Assembly (NCBI RefSeq): GCF_002906155.1 | Contig: NZ_MUJK01000008.1 | Coordinates: forward strand, 183,059-247,058 | From: Pseudomonas laurylsulfativorans | Lineage (GTDB): Bacteria; Pseudomonadota; Gammaproteobacteria; Pseudomonadales; Pseudomonadaceae | Length of the DNA stretch: 64,000 nucleotides | Direction of reading: 5' to 3' | Part shown: positions 8,525-17,573 of the stretch, piece by piece | How the letters are laid out: each line of letters starts with the position of its first letter | Position numbering within the stretch: the first letter of the stretch is position 1 | Made by a program: the position numbers and the translations under genes | Notes under the pieces: model-generated | Database searches by the model: none | What the model saw: only the letters and a program-made list of their open reading frames with translations | Told to the model about the DNA's origin: nothing

Positions 8525-9589
8525 TTAGTTGACCTTGGCGTTCAACTCACCCTTCAGGTAACGCTGATACATGCCTTCCAGCGAGATCGCCTTGATCTTC
8601 GAAGCGTTGCCGGCAGTACCGAAGGCTTCGTAGCGAGCGATACACACGTCGCGCATGGCGGTCACGGTGGCGCCGAAGAATTTGCGCGGGTCAAACTCGC
8701 TCGGGTTGGTGGCCATCAGGCGACGCATTGCGCCAGTGGATGCCAGACGCAGGTCGGTGTCGATGTTGACCTTGCGCACGCCGTGCTTGATGCCTTCGAC
8801 GATTTCTTCAACCGGTACGCCGTAGGTTTCTTTGATGTCGCCGCCGTACTGGTTGATGATCGCCAGCCACTCTTGCGGAACCGAAGACGAACCGTGCATC
8901 ACCAAGTGAGTGTTCGGAATGCGCTTGTGGATTTCCTTGATGCGGTCGATCGCCAGCACGTCGCCGGTAGGTGGCTTGGTGAACTTGTAGGCGCCGTGGC
9001 TGGTACCGATGGCGATGGCCAAGGCATCAACCTGAGTGCGTTTTACGAAGTCAGCGGCTTCTTCCGGGTCGGTCAGCATCTGGCTGTGATCCAGAACGCC
9101 TTCGGCGCCGATGCCGTCTTCTTCACCAGCCATGCCGGTTTCCAGCGAACCCAGGCAGCCCAGCTCGCCTTCTACCGAAACGCCGCAGGCGTGGGCCATG
9201 GCAACGGTCTGCTGGGTAACGCGCACGTTGTAGTCGTAGTCGGTCGGGGTCTTGCCGTCTTCGCCCAGGGAACCGTCCATCATCACCGAGCTGAAGCCCA
9301 GTTGGATGGAGCGCTGGCAGACGTCAGGGCTGGTGCCGTGGTCCTGGTGCATGCACACCGGGATGTGCGGGAATTCTTCGATGGCTGCCAGGATCAGGTG
9401 ACGCAGGAACGGTGCACCGGCGTATTTGCGAGCACCGGCCGAAGCCTGGACGATCACCGGGGAGTCAGTCTTGTCAGCGGCTTCCATGATGGCGCGCATC
9501 TGCTCAAGGTTGTTGACGTTGAAAGCTGGGACGCCGTAGCCGAACTCGGCTGCGTGGTCCAGCATCTGGCGCATGCTGATAAGTGCCAT
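8525..9589 (-). CDS. fba: Fructose-bisphosphate aldolase, class II (Calvin-cycle subtype)
   Basis: The 354-residue enzyme reversibly cleaves fructose 1,6-bisphosphate into dihydroxyacetone phosphate and glyceraldehyde 3-phosphate in the cytoplasm. Class II marks: the zinc-binding C-M-H-Q-D-H-G (about residues 79-85), SVEGELGCLG (about 135-144), and the later zinc/phosphate region THLVMHGSSSVPQ (about 228-240). The length and the C-terminus YQRYLKGELNAKVN fit the Calvin-cycle subtype used by pseudomonads. Most glucose in these bacteria goes through the Entner-Doudoroff route, so this enzyme mainly serves gluconeogenesis and triose recycling. It lies downstream of tkt, epd and pgk on the same strand, separated from pgk by two small lipoprotein genes and a REP pair. 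Confidence 0.97.
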   Translation of the reverse strand: MALISMRQMLDHAAEFGYGVPAFNVNNLEQMRAIMEAADKTDSPVIVQASAGARKYAGAPFLRHLILAAIEEFPHIPVCMHQDHGTSPDVCQRSIQLGFSSVMMDGSLGEDGKTPTDYDYNVRVTQQTVAMAHACGVSVEGELGCLGSLETGMAGEEDGIGAEGVLDHSQMLTDPEEAADFVKRTQVDALAIAIGTSHGAYKFTKPPTGDVLAIDRIKEIHKRIPNTHLVMHGSSSVPQEWLAIINQYGGDIKETYGVPVEEIVEGIKHGVRKVNIDTDLRLASTGAMRRLMATNPSEFDPRKFFGATVTAMRDVCIARYEAFGTAGNASKIKAISLEGMYQRYLKGELNAKVN

Positions 9590-9731
9590 TGTGTGTATCT
9601 CTCCCGGTTGAGGGTCGTTAATCGTGCCAGCCTGCCGTAGCGGCGGCGGCTATTCAAGTTATTGCAGATCGGGGGTTGGCCCGGGCTGCGAATTCGGTGC
9701 TGCGAAAATCTCAAGAACTTCCCCGGAACCC

Positions 9732-9835
9732 CTGTGGGAGCGAGCCTGCTCGCGATGGTGGCCCAGACAACGCGGACATTCAGGTACCCAGCGTTATCGT
9801 TAACGACCATCGCGAGCAGGCTCGCTCCTACAGGT
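9732..9835. repeat. REP inverted pair with GTTATCGTTAACGA spacer
   Basis: Outer arms TGTGGGAGCGAGCCTGCTCG and CGAGCAGGCTCGCTCCTACA face each other; the spacer ends in GCGTTATCGTTAACGACCATCG, a spacer that recurs in other pairs of this window. Confidence 0.85.
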
Positions 9836-9849
9836 ACGGCGTAGTCCGT

Positions 9850-10191
9850 TTATTGCGCTTTACAGCCACGGCCAATCAAATCATTGGTGGCGACCCAGTA
9901 AACCAGGCCTTCCTCACCTTTTATGTGAAACGCCAGCATGTCATTGCTGTACAGCGAACCCGATGCACCCGGTTCCTGCTTCAGACGGTAGACCTGATCG
10001 GCACCGCCCAGGCGCACGTCGACTTCCCTAAGGCTGTCGTCGGTGTAGCGCCACAGCACTTTGGCCTGGCTGTCGCAGGTCCAGGTGGTCCAGTTATCCA
10101 CAGGTGCGGACGACTGGAACGGATTCAACTGATTGAACTGAGCACAACCGGCCAATAGCGCCAGCGCCGTCACGGCGATAAAACCTTTCAT
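9850..10191 (-). CDS. MliC-family lipoprotein (c-type lysozyme inhibitor fold)
   Basis: From the ATG at 10191, preceded by AGGGA, the product is 113 residues. It starts with a lipoprotein signal peptide ending in the lipobox L-L-A-G-C. After a linker, the ~85-residue domain with W-T-T-W-T-C-D-S and V-A-T-N-D-L-I-G-R-G-C-K-A-Q fits the MliC beta-barrel with its disulphide. MliC proteins sit in the cell envelope and inhibit C-type lysozyme. The family call is from the pattern only. It follows the other small lipoprotein gene on the same strand, 56 bases after its stop, so both are probably on one transcript. Confidence 0.75.
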   Translation of the reverse strand: MKGFIAVTALALLAGCAQFNQLNPFQSSAPVDNWTTWTCDSQAKVLWRYTDDSLREVDVRLGGADQVYRLKQEPGASGSLYSNDMLAFHIKGEEGLVYWVATNDLIGRGCKAQ

Positions 10192-10247
10192 CCGTGTCCC
10201 TCGGCTGACGGCGCACGCGGCCAGCCCTGAGTAAAGAGTCAGACCCG

Positions 10248-10469
10248 TCAAGGACAACCATGTTCCTTGGCGGGTGTCCGGGTCTCGTATTTGTCCAGGC
10301 CCTCGGGCCCGGAACGCTTGTTGAGCACCGGGTTGGTTTCGGCCTGCCAGTCAGCCTGGTAACAGCCTTTATCCGACTCGGACGGCGCAGGTTCCGGCAG
10401 GGCCTTCGGGTTACTCCCGCACGCTACCAGTGAACCCGCGACGATCAACAGCGCTAACGTCTTGACCAT
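10248..10469 (-). CDS. Small lipoprotein, unknown function
   Basis: The 73-residue product begins at the ATG at 10469 with GGGAG upstream. It has a lipoprotein signal peptide with lipobox L-V-A-C (Cys near residue 17), then a short proline-rich stretch and a polar tail with two further cysteines (K-G-C-Y-Q-A-D and E-H-G-C-P) that could form a disulphide in the periplasm. I recognise no domain. It lies 35 bases after pgk and before the MliC-like gene on the same strand. Confidence 0.7.
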   Translation of the reverse strand: MVKTLALLIVAGSLVACGSNPKALPEPAPSESDKGCYQADWQAETNPVLNKRSGPEGLDKYETRTPAKEHGCP

Positions 10470-10504
10470 TTCAACACTCCCTTGCCTGGTCAAACGGGCG
10501 ACCC

Positions 10505-11668
10505 TCAGGCCTTGGCCCGGCTTTCCAGGACTTCAACAGCTGGCAACACTTTGCCTTCGACGAATTCGAGGAACGCGCCACCACCGGTAGAAATGTAGGA
10601 GATCTGCTCGGCCACACCATACTTGTCGATGGCGGCCAGGGTGTCGCCACCACCGGCAATGGAGAACGCCGCGCTGTCTGCGATGGCCTGGGCCAGCACT
10701 TTGGTGCCATTACCGAATTGATCGAATTCGAACACGCCGACCGGGCCGTTCCACAGGATGGTCTTGGACGACTTCAGCAGCTCGGCGAAATTGGCAGCAG
10801 TCTGCGGGCCGATGTCGAGGATCATGTCGTCGGCAGCGACGTCAGCGATCAGCTTGACGGTCGCAGTGGCGCTTTCAGCGAACTCCTTGGCAACCACGAC
10901 GTCCACCGGCAGCGGTACGCTGACTTTGGCGGCGATGGCGCGAGCCGTGTCGAGCAGGTCCGGCTCGTACAGCGACTTGCCGACCGGGTGACCGGCAGCG
11001 GCCAGGAAGGTGTTGGCAATGCCGCCGCCGACGATCAACTGGTTGCAGATCTGACTCAGGCTGTTCAGGACGTCGAGTTTGGTCGACACCTTGGAGCCGG
11101 CAACAATGGCAGCCATTGGCTGGGCCGGAGCGCCCAGGGCCTTGCCCAGAGCATCCAGTTCAGCCGCCAGCAGCGGGCCGGCAGCGGCGACTTTGGCGAA
11201 CTTGGCCACGCCGTGGGTCGAACCCTCGGCACGGTGAGCGGTGCCGAAGGCATCCATCACGAACACGTCGCACAGGGCGGCGTATTGCTGGGCCAGTTCG
11301 TCGGCGTTCTTTTTCTCGCCTTTGTTGAAGCGCACGTTTTCGAACAGCACGATGTCGCCGGCCTTGACGTCGACGCCGCCCAGGTAGTCGGCCACCAGCG
11401 GCACTTCACGGCCCAGCGCCTTGCTCAGGTAGTCGGCGACAGGCTTGAGGCTGTTCTCGGCCGAGAACTCGCCTTCGGTCGGACGGCCAAGGTGTGAGCA
11501 GACCATCACGGCCGCGCCTTTTTCCAGGGCCAGCTTGATGGTCGGCAGCGAGGCCAGGATACGCGCATCGCTGGTGACAACACCGTCCTTGACTGGGACG
11601 TTGAGGTCTTCGCGGATCAATACGCGCTTACCTTGCAGATCGAGGTCGGACATCTTCAACACGGTCAT
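10505..11668 (-). CDS. pgk: Phosphoglycerate kinase
   Basis: From the ATG at 11668 the protein is 387 residues, the usual length for bacterial Pgk. It converts 1,3-bisphosphoglycerate plus ADP into 3-phosphoglycerate plus ATP. The N-terminal substrate domain shows R-V-L-I-R-E-D-L-N-V-P and H-L-G-R-P; the C-terminal nucleotide domain shows G-S-K-V-S-T-K-L and the G-G-G-D-T-L-A-A loop. The open frame extends 35 codons further upstream, but those codons overlap the intergenic space before epd and have no family resemblance. It follows epd by 26 bases, so epd-pgk probably share a transcript, as in other proteobacteria. Confidence 0.97.
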   Translation of the reverse strand: MTVLKMSDLDLQGKRVLIREDLNVPVKDGVVTSDARILASLPTIKLALEKGAAVMVCSHLGRPTEGEFSAENSLKPVADYLSKALGREVPLVADYLGGVDVKAGDIVLFENVRFNKGEKKNADELAQQYAALCDVFVMDAFGTAHRAEGSTHGVAKFAKVAAAGPLLAAELDALGKALGAPAQPMAAIVAGSKVSTKLDVLNSLSQICNQLIVGGGIANTFLAAAGHPVGKSLYEPDLLDTARAIAAKVSVPLPVDVVVAKEFAESATATVKLIADVAADDMILDIGPQTAANFAELLKSSKTILWNGPVGVFEFDQFGNGTKVLAQAIADSAAFSIAGGGDTLAAIDKYGVAEQISYISTGGGAFLEFVEGKVLPAVEVLESRAKA

Positions 11669-11694
11669 GGGTCGCATTTCCTGAGTAGCTGATC

Positions 11695-12753
11695 TTAGAG
11701 AGCAGGTTTTTTTGAAGTCGCTGTTTGCAGATAGTGCTCTGCAACGTCCAGCATTCGGTTGGCAAAACCCCATTCGTTGTCGAACCAGGCCAGGATGTTC
11801 ACCAGCCGTGGGCCGGAAACTCGGGTCTGACTGGCATCGACGATCGCCGAATGTGGGTCATGGTTGAAATCACAGCTTGCATGAGGCAACTCGGTATAGG
11901 CCAGCAGGCCTTTGAGCGGGCCGCTGGTGGCGGCTTCGCGCAGGATTCGGTTGACCTCGGTGGCGTCGGTCGCAGTGGCGGTCTGCATCGTGATATCGAG
12001 GCAGGACACGTTGACCGTCGGCACCCGCACGGCTTTGGCCTGAATTCGTCCGGCAAGTTCCGGCAACAGGCGCTCGATACCACGCGCCAGACCGGTGGAC
12101 ACCGGAATCACCGACTGAAACGCCGAACGGGTGCGGCGCAGGTCTTCATGGTGATAGGCATCGATGACCGGCTGATCGTTCATCGCCGAGTGAATGGTGG
12201 TGATCGACACGTAATCCAGGCCAATGGCCTGATTCAGCAGGCGCAGCAGCGGCACGCCGCAGTTGGTGGTGCAGGACGCGTTGGACACCAGCAGTTCGTC
12301 GCCAGTCAGGCAATCCTGGTTCACGCCGTAGACGATGGTGGCGTCGACATCGGTCTCGCTGGCCATCGGCTGGGAAAACAGCACGCGCGGAGCGCCAGCG
12401 TCGAGGAAACGCTGGCCGTCTTCGCGAGTGTGATAAGCGCCGGAGCACTCCAGCACCAGATCGACGCCCAGGGACGCCCAATCGATGCCTTCGGGGGTGG
12501 CACTGCGCAGGACCTTCACGCAGTCGCCATTAATATGCAGACAATCGCCGTCGACTTTCACTTCGCCGGGAAAACGCCCGTGGGTGGAGTCGAAGCGTGT
12601 CAGGTATTCGATGCTGGCCATGTCCGCCAGATCATTGATCGCGACAATCTCGAACCCGGCCTTTTCGCCTCGCTCGAACAACGCACGCAAGACGCAACGA
12701 CCAATCCGGCCGTAGCCGTTGAGTGCAACTTTGTAGGGACGCGGTTGAGGCAT
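11695..12753 (-). CDS. epd: Erythrose-4-phosphate dehydrogenase
   Basis: The 352-residue protein belongs to the GAPDH family: N-terminal NAD-binding G-Y-G-R-I-G-R and the catalytic S-N-A-S-C-T-T-N-C at about residues 158-166. The position between tkt and pgk and the family pattern indicate Epd, which oxidises erythrose 4-phosphate to 4-phosphoerythronate in the pyridoxal phosphate pathway, rather than glycolytic GAPDH. Transketolase next door makes or uses erythrose 4-phosphate. The start at 12753 removes 15 unsupported upstream codons. The ribosome site is weak. A GAPDH role cannot be excluded by sequence alone, but the neighbourhood argues for Epd. Confidence 0.93.
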   Translation of the reverse strand: MPQPRPYKVALNGYGRIGRCVLRALFERGEKAGFEIVAINDLADMASIEYLTRFDSTHGRFPGEVKVDGDCLHINGDCVKVLRSATPEGIDWASLGVDLVLECSGAYHTREDGQRFLDAGAPRVLFSQPMASETDVDATIVYGVNQDCLTGDELLVSNASCTTNCGVPLLRLLNQAIGLDYVSITTIHSAMNDQPVIDAYHHEDLRRTRSAFQSVIPVSTGLARGIERLLPELAGRIQAKAVRVPTVNVSCLDITMQTATATDATEVNRILREAATSGPLKGLLAYTELPHASCDFNHDPHSAIVDASQTRVSGPRLVNILAWFDNEWGFANRMLDVAEHYLQTATSKKPAL

Positions 12754-12802
12754 GGGGTTCTCGATAGACGCAGTCAGACGAATTTTCGCTAACAACACAT
12801 CC

Positions 12803-12905
12803 TTGTAGGAGCGAGCTTGCTCGCGATGGACTTCAGGACAACGCGCTCATCCAGACAGCCAGCGTTATCGTTAACGACCATCGCGAGCAAGCTCGCTCCT
12901 ACAGG
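12803..12905. repeat. REP inverted pair with GTTATCGTTAACGA spacer
   Basis: Outer arms TGTAGGAGCGAGCTTGCTCG and the inverse face each other between tkt and epd. The spacer ends in GCGTTATCGTTAACGACCATCG as in the pair at 9732-9835. Confidence 0.88.
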
Positions 12906-12938
12906 AGATCGCGGCGGCCAGGGCCACCGCGTCGTGTT

Positions 12939-14936
12939 TTAGTCTTCCAGTAGCTCTTCAGCCTGACCCAGGATGTTTTCCAGGGTGAAGCCGAACTCTT
13001 CGAACAAGGCCGACGCAGGCGCCGACTCGCCGTAGGTGGTCATGCCGATCACGCGGCCTTCCAGGCCCACGTACTTGTACCAGTAGTCCGCGTGAGCGGC
13101 CTCGATGGCGATACGGGCGCTGACCTGCAACGGCAGGACCGCTTGCTTGTAGCCGGCGTCCTGGGCATCGAACACGCTGGTGCACGGCATGGAAACCACA
13201 CGCACCTTGCGGCCCTGCTCGGTCAGCTTGTCGAAGGCCTGAACGGCCAGACCGACTTCCGAACCGGTAGCGATCAGGATCAGTTCCGGCTCACCCGCGC
13301 AGTCTTTCAGTACATACCCACCGCGGCTGATGTCGGCGATCTGGCCGGCATCACGGGTTTGGTGCTGCAGGTTCTGACGCGAGAAGATCAGGGCCGAAGG
13401 ACCGTCCTTGCGCTCCAGCGCGTACTTCCAGCTCACCGCCGATTCAACGGCGTCGGCTGGACGCCAGGTATCGAGGTTCGGCGTGCAGCGCAGGCTGGCC
13501 AGTTGCTCGATTGGCTGGTGAGTCGGGCCGTCTTCGCCCAGACCGATGGAGTCGTGGGTGTAGACATGGATCACTCGCTGCTTCATCAGGGCCGACATGC
13601 GTACCGCGTTGCGCGCGTATTCCATGAACATCAGGAAGGTCGCGCCGTAAGGCACCAGGCCGCCGTGCAGGGCAACGCCGTTCATGATTGCGGTCATGCC
13701 GAACTCGCGCACGCCGTAGTACATGTAGTTGCCGCTGGCATCTTCGGCGGTGACGCCCTTGCAACCTTTCCACAGGGTCAGGTTGGAACCGGCCAGGTCA
13801 GCCGAACCGCCGAGGAACTCAGGCAGCAGCGGGCCAAATGCGTTCAGCGCATTCTGGCTGGCTTTACGGCTGGCGATGGTTTCGCCCTTGGCAGCCACTT
13901 CGGCGATGTAGGCATCGGCTTTTTCGCTGAAGTCAGCCGGCAACTCGCCGCTCAGGCGACGGACCAGTTCGTTGGCTTCAGTCGGGAAAGCGGCGGAGTA
14001 AGCAGCGAAACGCTGGTCCCACTCGGCTTCGACAGCTTTACCTGCTTCCTTGGCGTCCCACTCGGCGTAGATATCGGCCGGGATTTCGAACGGGCCGTGG
14101 TTCCACTTCAGCGCAGCGCGGGTCAGGGCGATTTCCGCGTCACCCAGCGGGGCGCCGTGGCAATCTTCCTTGCCTTGCTTGTTCGGCGAACCGAAGCCGA
14201 TGGTGGTCTTGCAGCAGATCAGGGTCGGCTGCTCGCTCTTGCGGGCCGTCTCGATCGCAGTCTTGATCTCTTCCGGGTCGTGACCGTCGACATTGCGGAT
14301 CACTTGCCAGTTGTAGGACTCGAAACGCTTCGGCGTGTCGTCGGTGAACCAGCCTTCGACTTCGCCATCGATGGAAATGCCGTTGTCATCGTAGAAGGCG
14401 ATCAGTTTGCCCAGGCCCAGGGTACCGGCCAGGGAAGCGACTTCGTGGGAAATGCCTTCCATCATGCAGCCATCACCCAGGAACACATAGGTGTGGTGAT
14501 CGACGATGTTGTGGCCAGGACGGTTGAATTGCGCCGCCATGACTTTTTCAGCCAAGGCAAAGCCCACGGCGTTGGCCAGGCCCTGGCCCAGTGGACCGGT
14601 GGTGGTTTCTACGCCCGGGGTGTAGCCCAATTCAGGGTGGCCCGGGGTGCGGCTGTGCAGTTGACGGAACTGTTTCAGGTCATCGATCGACAGGTCGTAG
14701 CCGGTCAGGTGCAGCAGCGAGTAGATCAGCATCGAGCCGTGGCCGTTGGACAGCACGAAGCGGTCGCGGTCGGCGAACGATGGATTGCTCGGGTTGTGCT
14801 TGAGGTAGTCGCGCCAAAGTACCTCGGCGATATCCGCCATACCCATTGGGGCACCGGGATGGCCGCTGTTGGCTTTTTGCACGGCATCCATGCTGAGGGC
14901 ACGAATGGCGTTGGCACGCTCACGACGGCTAGGCAT
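12939..14936 (-). CDS. tkt: Transketolase
   Basis: The 665-residue enzyme uses thiamine diphosphate to move two-carbon units between sugar phosphates in the pentose phosphate pathway. The cofactor motif begins with GDGCMMEGISHEVASLAGTL (about residues 154-173) and ends in D-D-N-G. The transketolase signature region Y-T-H-D-S-I-G-L-G-E-D-G-P-T-H-Q-P (about 466-482) and the N-terminal substrate residues A-N-S-G-H-P-G-A-P are intact. It is the first gene of the minus-strand group tkt-epd-pgk, though a REP pair separates it from epd. It is transcribed away from sahR; the 262-base space between them carries the SahR-type palindrome. Confidence 0.97.
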   Translation of the reverse strand: MPSRRERANAIRALSMDAVQKANSGHPGAPMGMADIAEVLWRDYLKHNPSNPSFADRDRFVLSNGHGSMLIYSLLHLTGYDLSIDDLKQFRQLHSRTPGHPELGYTPGVETTTGPLGQGLANAVGFALAEKVMAAQFNRPGHNIVDHHTYVFLGDGCMMEGISHEVASLAGTLGLGKLIAFYDDNGISIDGEVEGWFTDDTPKRFESYNWQVIRNVDGHDPEEIKTAIETARKSEQPTLICCKTTIGFGSPNKQGKEDCHGAPLGDAEIALTRAALKWNHGPFEIPADIYAEWDAKEAGKAVEAEWDQRFAAYSAAFPTEANELVRRLSGELPADFSEKADAYIAEVAAKGETIASRKASQNALNAFGPLLPEFLGGSADLAGSNLTLWKGCKGVTAEDASGNYMYYGVREFGMTAIMNGVALHGGLVPYGATFLMFMEYARNAVRMSALMKQRVIHVYTHDSIGLGEDGPTHQPIEQLASLRCTPNLDTWRPADAVESAVSWKYALERKDGPSALIFSRQNLQHQTRDAGQIADISRGGYVLKDCAGEPELILIATGSEVGLAVQAFDKLTEQGRKVRVVSMPCTSVFDAQDAGYKQAVLPLQVSARIAIEAAHADYWYKYVGLEGRVIGMTTYGESAPASALFEEFGFTLENILGQAEELLED

Positions 14937-15130
14937 CGCTGTTCTCCTGGGGGACTTGAATAAAACGAAACGGAAAAAAGGCGAGCATTTTCCCTCACCC
15001 GGACGCCTCGGGGCAATGACAGATAGTCATCTGGAGGCGTTTTTCCCATGGATAACGACGTATTCGCTTGGTGAAACCTTTCCGCCGTCCGTTTGTTGAC
15101 TGAAGCTAAGGCCTGGAAGTGCCATCTATC

Positions 15131-15160
15131 GAGCAATATCAAAACTTTTTGATATTGCTC
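15131..15160. promoter_or_regulatory. Candidate SahR operator: 30-bp inverted repeat
   Basis: Arms GAGCAATATCAAAA and TTTTGATATTGCTC are perfect inverse complements over 14 bases each, with a CT centre. It ends directly before a candidate -35 of the sahR-metK operon. ArsR-family dimers bind such symmetric AT-rich sites, so it is probably the autoregulatory operator. Binding is inferred. Confidence 0.75.
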
Positions 15161-15189
15161 TTGCGATGCCTTCGACCCGTGACTAGACT
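15161..15189 (+). promoter_or_regulatory. Candidate sigma-70 promoter of sahR-metK
   Basis: TTGCGA (15161-15166) and TAGACT (15184-15189) are 17 bases apart. The predicted transcript start falls only a few bases before the ATG at 15199, so the mRNA would be nearly leaderless, which agrees with the absence of a ribosome site before sahR. Confidence 0.45.
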
Positions 15190-15198
15190 GCCGGCCTT

Positions 15199-16194
15199 AT
15201 GAATTTACGCGTGCCCTCCATTCAACATGACGATTGCGATGAGCTGGCAGCCTTGTGCAAGGCTGGCGGCGATCCCTTGCGGTTGAATGTTTTGCGCGCG
15301 CTGGCCAACGATTCGTTCGGCGTGCTGGAACTGGCGCAGATCTTCGGCATCGGCCAGTCCGGCATGAGCCACCACCTCAAGGTGCTGGCCCAGGCCGACC
15401 TGGTGGCAACGCGCCGCGAAGGCAACGCGATCTTCTACCGTCGCGCCCTGCCCCACACCGAACTGTTGGGCGGCAAATTGCACGCGGCCCTGCTCGAAGA
15501 AGTGGACAACCTGACGCTGCCGGCCGACGTACAGTCGCGCATCACCCAGGTCCATGGGCAACGCGCGGCGGCCAGCCAGGACTTTTTCTCACGGGTGGCG
15601 GAGAAGTTTCGCGCCCAGCAAGACTTGATCGCCGGCCTGCCGCAGTACCGCGAAAGCGTGGTGGCCCTGCTCGACAAGCTGAGTTTCGACAAAGACGCCA
15701 CGGCCATTGAAGTCGGCCCCGGCGATGGCGCATTCCTGCCGGAGTTGGCGCGCCGCTTCTCGCAAGTCACGGCGCTGGATAACAGCAGCGCGATGCTCGA
15801 ACTGGCGCGCCAGGTCTGCGAGCGCGACAAGCTGACTAACGTTAGCCTGCAACTGGCCGATGCATTGAACGGCGTCAGCCTCAAGGCCGATTGCGTGGTG
15901 CTGAACATGGTGCTGCACCATTTTGCCGCGCCGGCCGATGCGCTCAAGCACATGGCCCACTTGCTGCAACCAGGCGGTAGCCTGTTAGTGACAGAGTTAT
16001 GTAGCCACAACCAGAGTTGGGCCAAGGAGGCCTGCGGTGATCTCTGGCTGGGGTTTGAACAGGACGATCTGGCCCGTTGGGCCACCGCTGCGGGACTCGT
16101 TCCCGGGGAAAGCCTCTATGTAGGCTTACGTAATGGTTTCCAGATCCAGGTCCGCCATTTTCAGCGGCCGGCTGGCGACACTCACCATCGGTAA
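15199..16194 (+). CDS. sahR: ArsR-family regulator fused to a SAM-methyltransferase-like domain (SahR type)
   Basis: The 331-residue protein joins an ArsR winged helix (about residues 10-95; E-L-A-Q-I-F-G-I-G-Q-S-G-M-S-H-H-L-K-V-L as recognition region) to a class I methyltransferase fold (about 140-300; E-V-G-P-G-D-G-A-F-L-P as the cofactor-binding loop). This layout and the position directly upstream of metK match the SahR group, described as regulators of the S-adenosylmethionine cycle that respond to S-adenosylhomocysteine. The methyltransferase-like domain probably senses the ligand. The stop is 18 bases from metK, so the two form an operon; the palindrome at 15131-15160 suggests autoregulation. 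The start has no ribosome site. The SahR identity is inferred from context and domains. Confidence 0.82.
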   Translation: MNLRVPSIQHDDCDELAALCKAGGDPLRLNVLRALANDSFGVLELAQIFGIGQSGMSHHLKVLAQADLVATRREGNAIFYRRALPHTELLGGKLHAALLEEVDNLTLPADVQSRITQVHGQRAAASQDFFSRVAEKFRAQQDLIAGLPQYRESVVALLDKLSFDKDATAIEVGPGDGAFLPELARRFSQVTALDNSSAMLELARQVCERDKLTNVSLQLADALNGVSLKADCVVLNMVLHHFAAPADALKHMAHLLQPGGSLLVTELCSHNQSWAKEACGDLWLGFEQDDLARWATAAGLVPGESLYVGLRNGFQIQVRHFQRPAGDTHHR

Positions 16195-16212
16195 TTTCAG
16201 GAAAAAATCGAG

Positions 16213-17403
16213 ATGAGCGAATACTCCCTTTTCACCTCCGAGTCCGTGTCTGAAGGGCATCCGGACAAAATCGCCGACCAGATTTCTGATGCGGTGCTGG
16301 ACGCCATCATTGCTGAAGACAAGTTCGCCCGTGTGGCGTGCGAGACTCTGGTGAAAACGGGCGTGGCCATCATCGCCGGCGAAGTCACCACTTCGGCCTG
16401 GGTTGACCTGGAGCAGATCGTTCGTGACGTGATCACCAACATCGGCTACACCAGCTCCGACGTCGGTTTCGACGGCGCCACCTGCGGCGTGATGAACATC
16501 ATCGGCAAGCAGTCCCCTGACATCAACCAGGGTGTTGACCGGGCCAAGCCTGAAGATCAGGGCGCCGGCGACCAGGGCCTGATGTTCGGCTACGCCAGCA
16601 ACGAGACCGACGTGCTGATGCCAGCACCGATCACCTTCTCGCACCAGCTTGTACAAAGGCAAGCTGAAGCCCGTAAATCCGGCCTGCTGCCTTGGCTGCG
16701 TCCGGACGCCAAGTCGCAAGTCACCTGCCGCTACGAAAACGGCAAGGTTGTCGGTATCGACGCTGTTGTTCTGTCGACCCAGCACAACCCGGAAGTGTCG
16801 TACAACGACCTGCGCGAAGGCGTGATGGAGCTGATCGTCAAGCACGTGCTGCCTGCCGAACTGCTGAGCAAAGACACCCAGTTCCACATCAACCCGACTG
16901 GCCAGTTCATCATTGGCGGCCCGGTGGGTGACTGCGGCCTGACCGGTCGCAAGATCATCGTCGACAGCTACGGCGGCATGGCTCGTCACGGCGGTGGCGC
17001 ATTCTCCGGTAAGGATCCATCGAAGGTTGACCGTTCGGCGGCCTACGCCGGTCGTTACGTGGCCAAGAACATCGTTGCCGCCGGCCTGGCCGAGCGCTGC
17101 GAGATTCAGGTGTCCTACGCCATCGGCGTTGCCCAGCCGACGTCAATCTCGTTGAACACCTTCGGCACCGGCAAGATCAGCGATGACAAGATCGTCAAAC
17201 TGGTCCGCGAAGTGTTCGACCTGCGTCCATACGCGATCACCACCATGCTTGACCTGCTGCACCCGATGTATCAGGAAACCGCTGCGTACGGCCACTTCGG
17301 TCGCACCCCGGCAACCAAGACCGTTGGCGAAGATACCTTCACCACGTTCACCTGGGAAAAAACCGACCGCGCCGACGCCCTGCGTTCTGCTGCCGGCCTG
17401 TAA
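16213..17403 (+). CDS. metK: S-adenosylmethionine synthetase
   Basis: The 396-residue enzyme makes S-adenosylmethionine from methionine and ATP. Signatures: G-H-P-D-K-I-A-D-Q-I-S-D-A-V-L-D near the N-terminus (ATP and metal), G-A-G-D-Q-G-L-M-F-G-Y-A (about residues 117-128), and the P-loop-like G-G-G-A-F-S-G-K-D-P-S-K-V-D-R-S (about 260-275). Length is normal. It lies in an operon with sahR and ends in a strong terminator. Together with ahcY and metF at 28.2-30.7 kb, this covers the methylation cycle. Confidence 0.98.
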   Translation: MSEYSLFTSESVSEGHPDKIADQISDAVLDAIIAEDKFARVACETLVKTGVAIIAGEVTTSAWVDLEQIVRDVITNIGYTSSDVGFDGATCGVMNIIGKQSPDINQGVDRAKPEDQGAGDQGLMFGYASNETDVLMPAPITFSHQLVQRQAEARKSGLLPWLRPDAKSQVTCRYENGKVVGIDAVVLSTQHNPEVSYNDLREGVMELIVKHVLPAELLSKDTQFHINPTGQFIIGGPVGDCGLTGRKIIVDSYGGMARHGGGAFSGKDPSKVDRSAAYAGRYVAKNIVAAGLAERCEIQVSYAIGVAQPTSISLNTFGTGKISDDKIVKLVREVFDLRPYAITTMLDLLHPMYQETAAYGHFGRTPATKTVGEDTFTTFTWEKTDRADALRSAAGL

Positions 17404-17422
17404 TACTCCCCCGCAACACCGA

Positions 17423-17459
17423 AAAGCCCCGCACGGTTCGCGCCCTGCGGGGCTTTTTA
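17423..17459 (+). terminator. Rho-independent terminator after metK
   Basis: Stem AAGCCCCGC / GCGGGGCTT around a 14-base loop, followed by a T run, 20 bases after the metK stop. Confidence 0.92.
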
Positions 17460-17573
17460 TTGGCTGCGTTTGAGACCGCGTGGCCGCCGGAAATACCCGG
17501 CAAAACACCCCCTCGCTGCACCCATTGATACTGACCTAGCCTTCACGCACCTCACCGAGCAAGGACGCTCAAG

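Noticed and set aside
13092..14963. Long open frame of 623 codons antisense to tkt
   Set aside because: It mirrors the tkt coding sequence in a high-GC gene and shows no recognisable family; tkt itself is certain.
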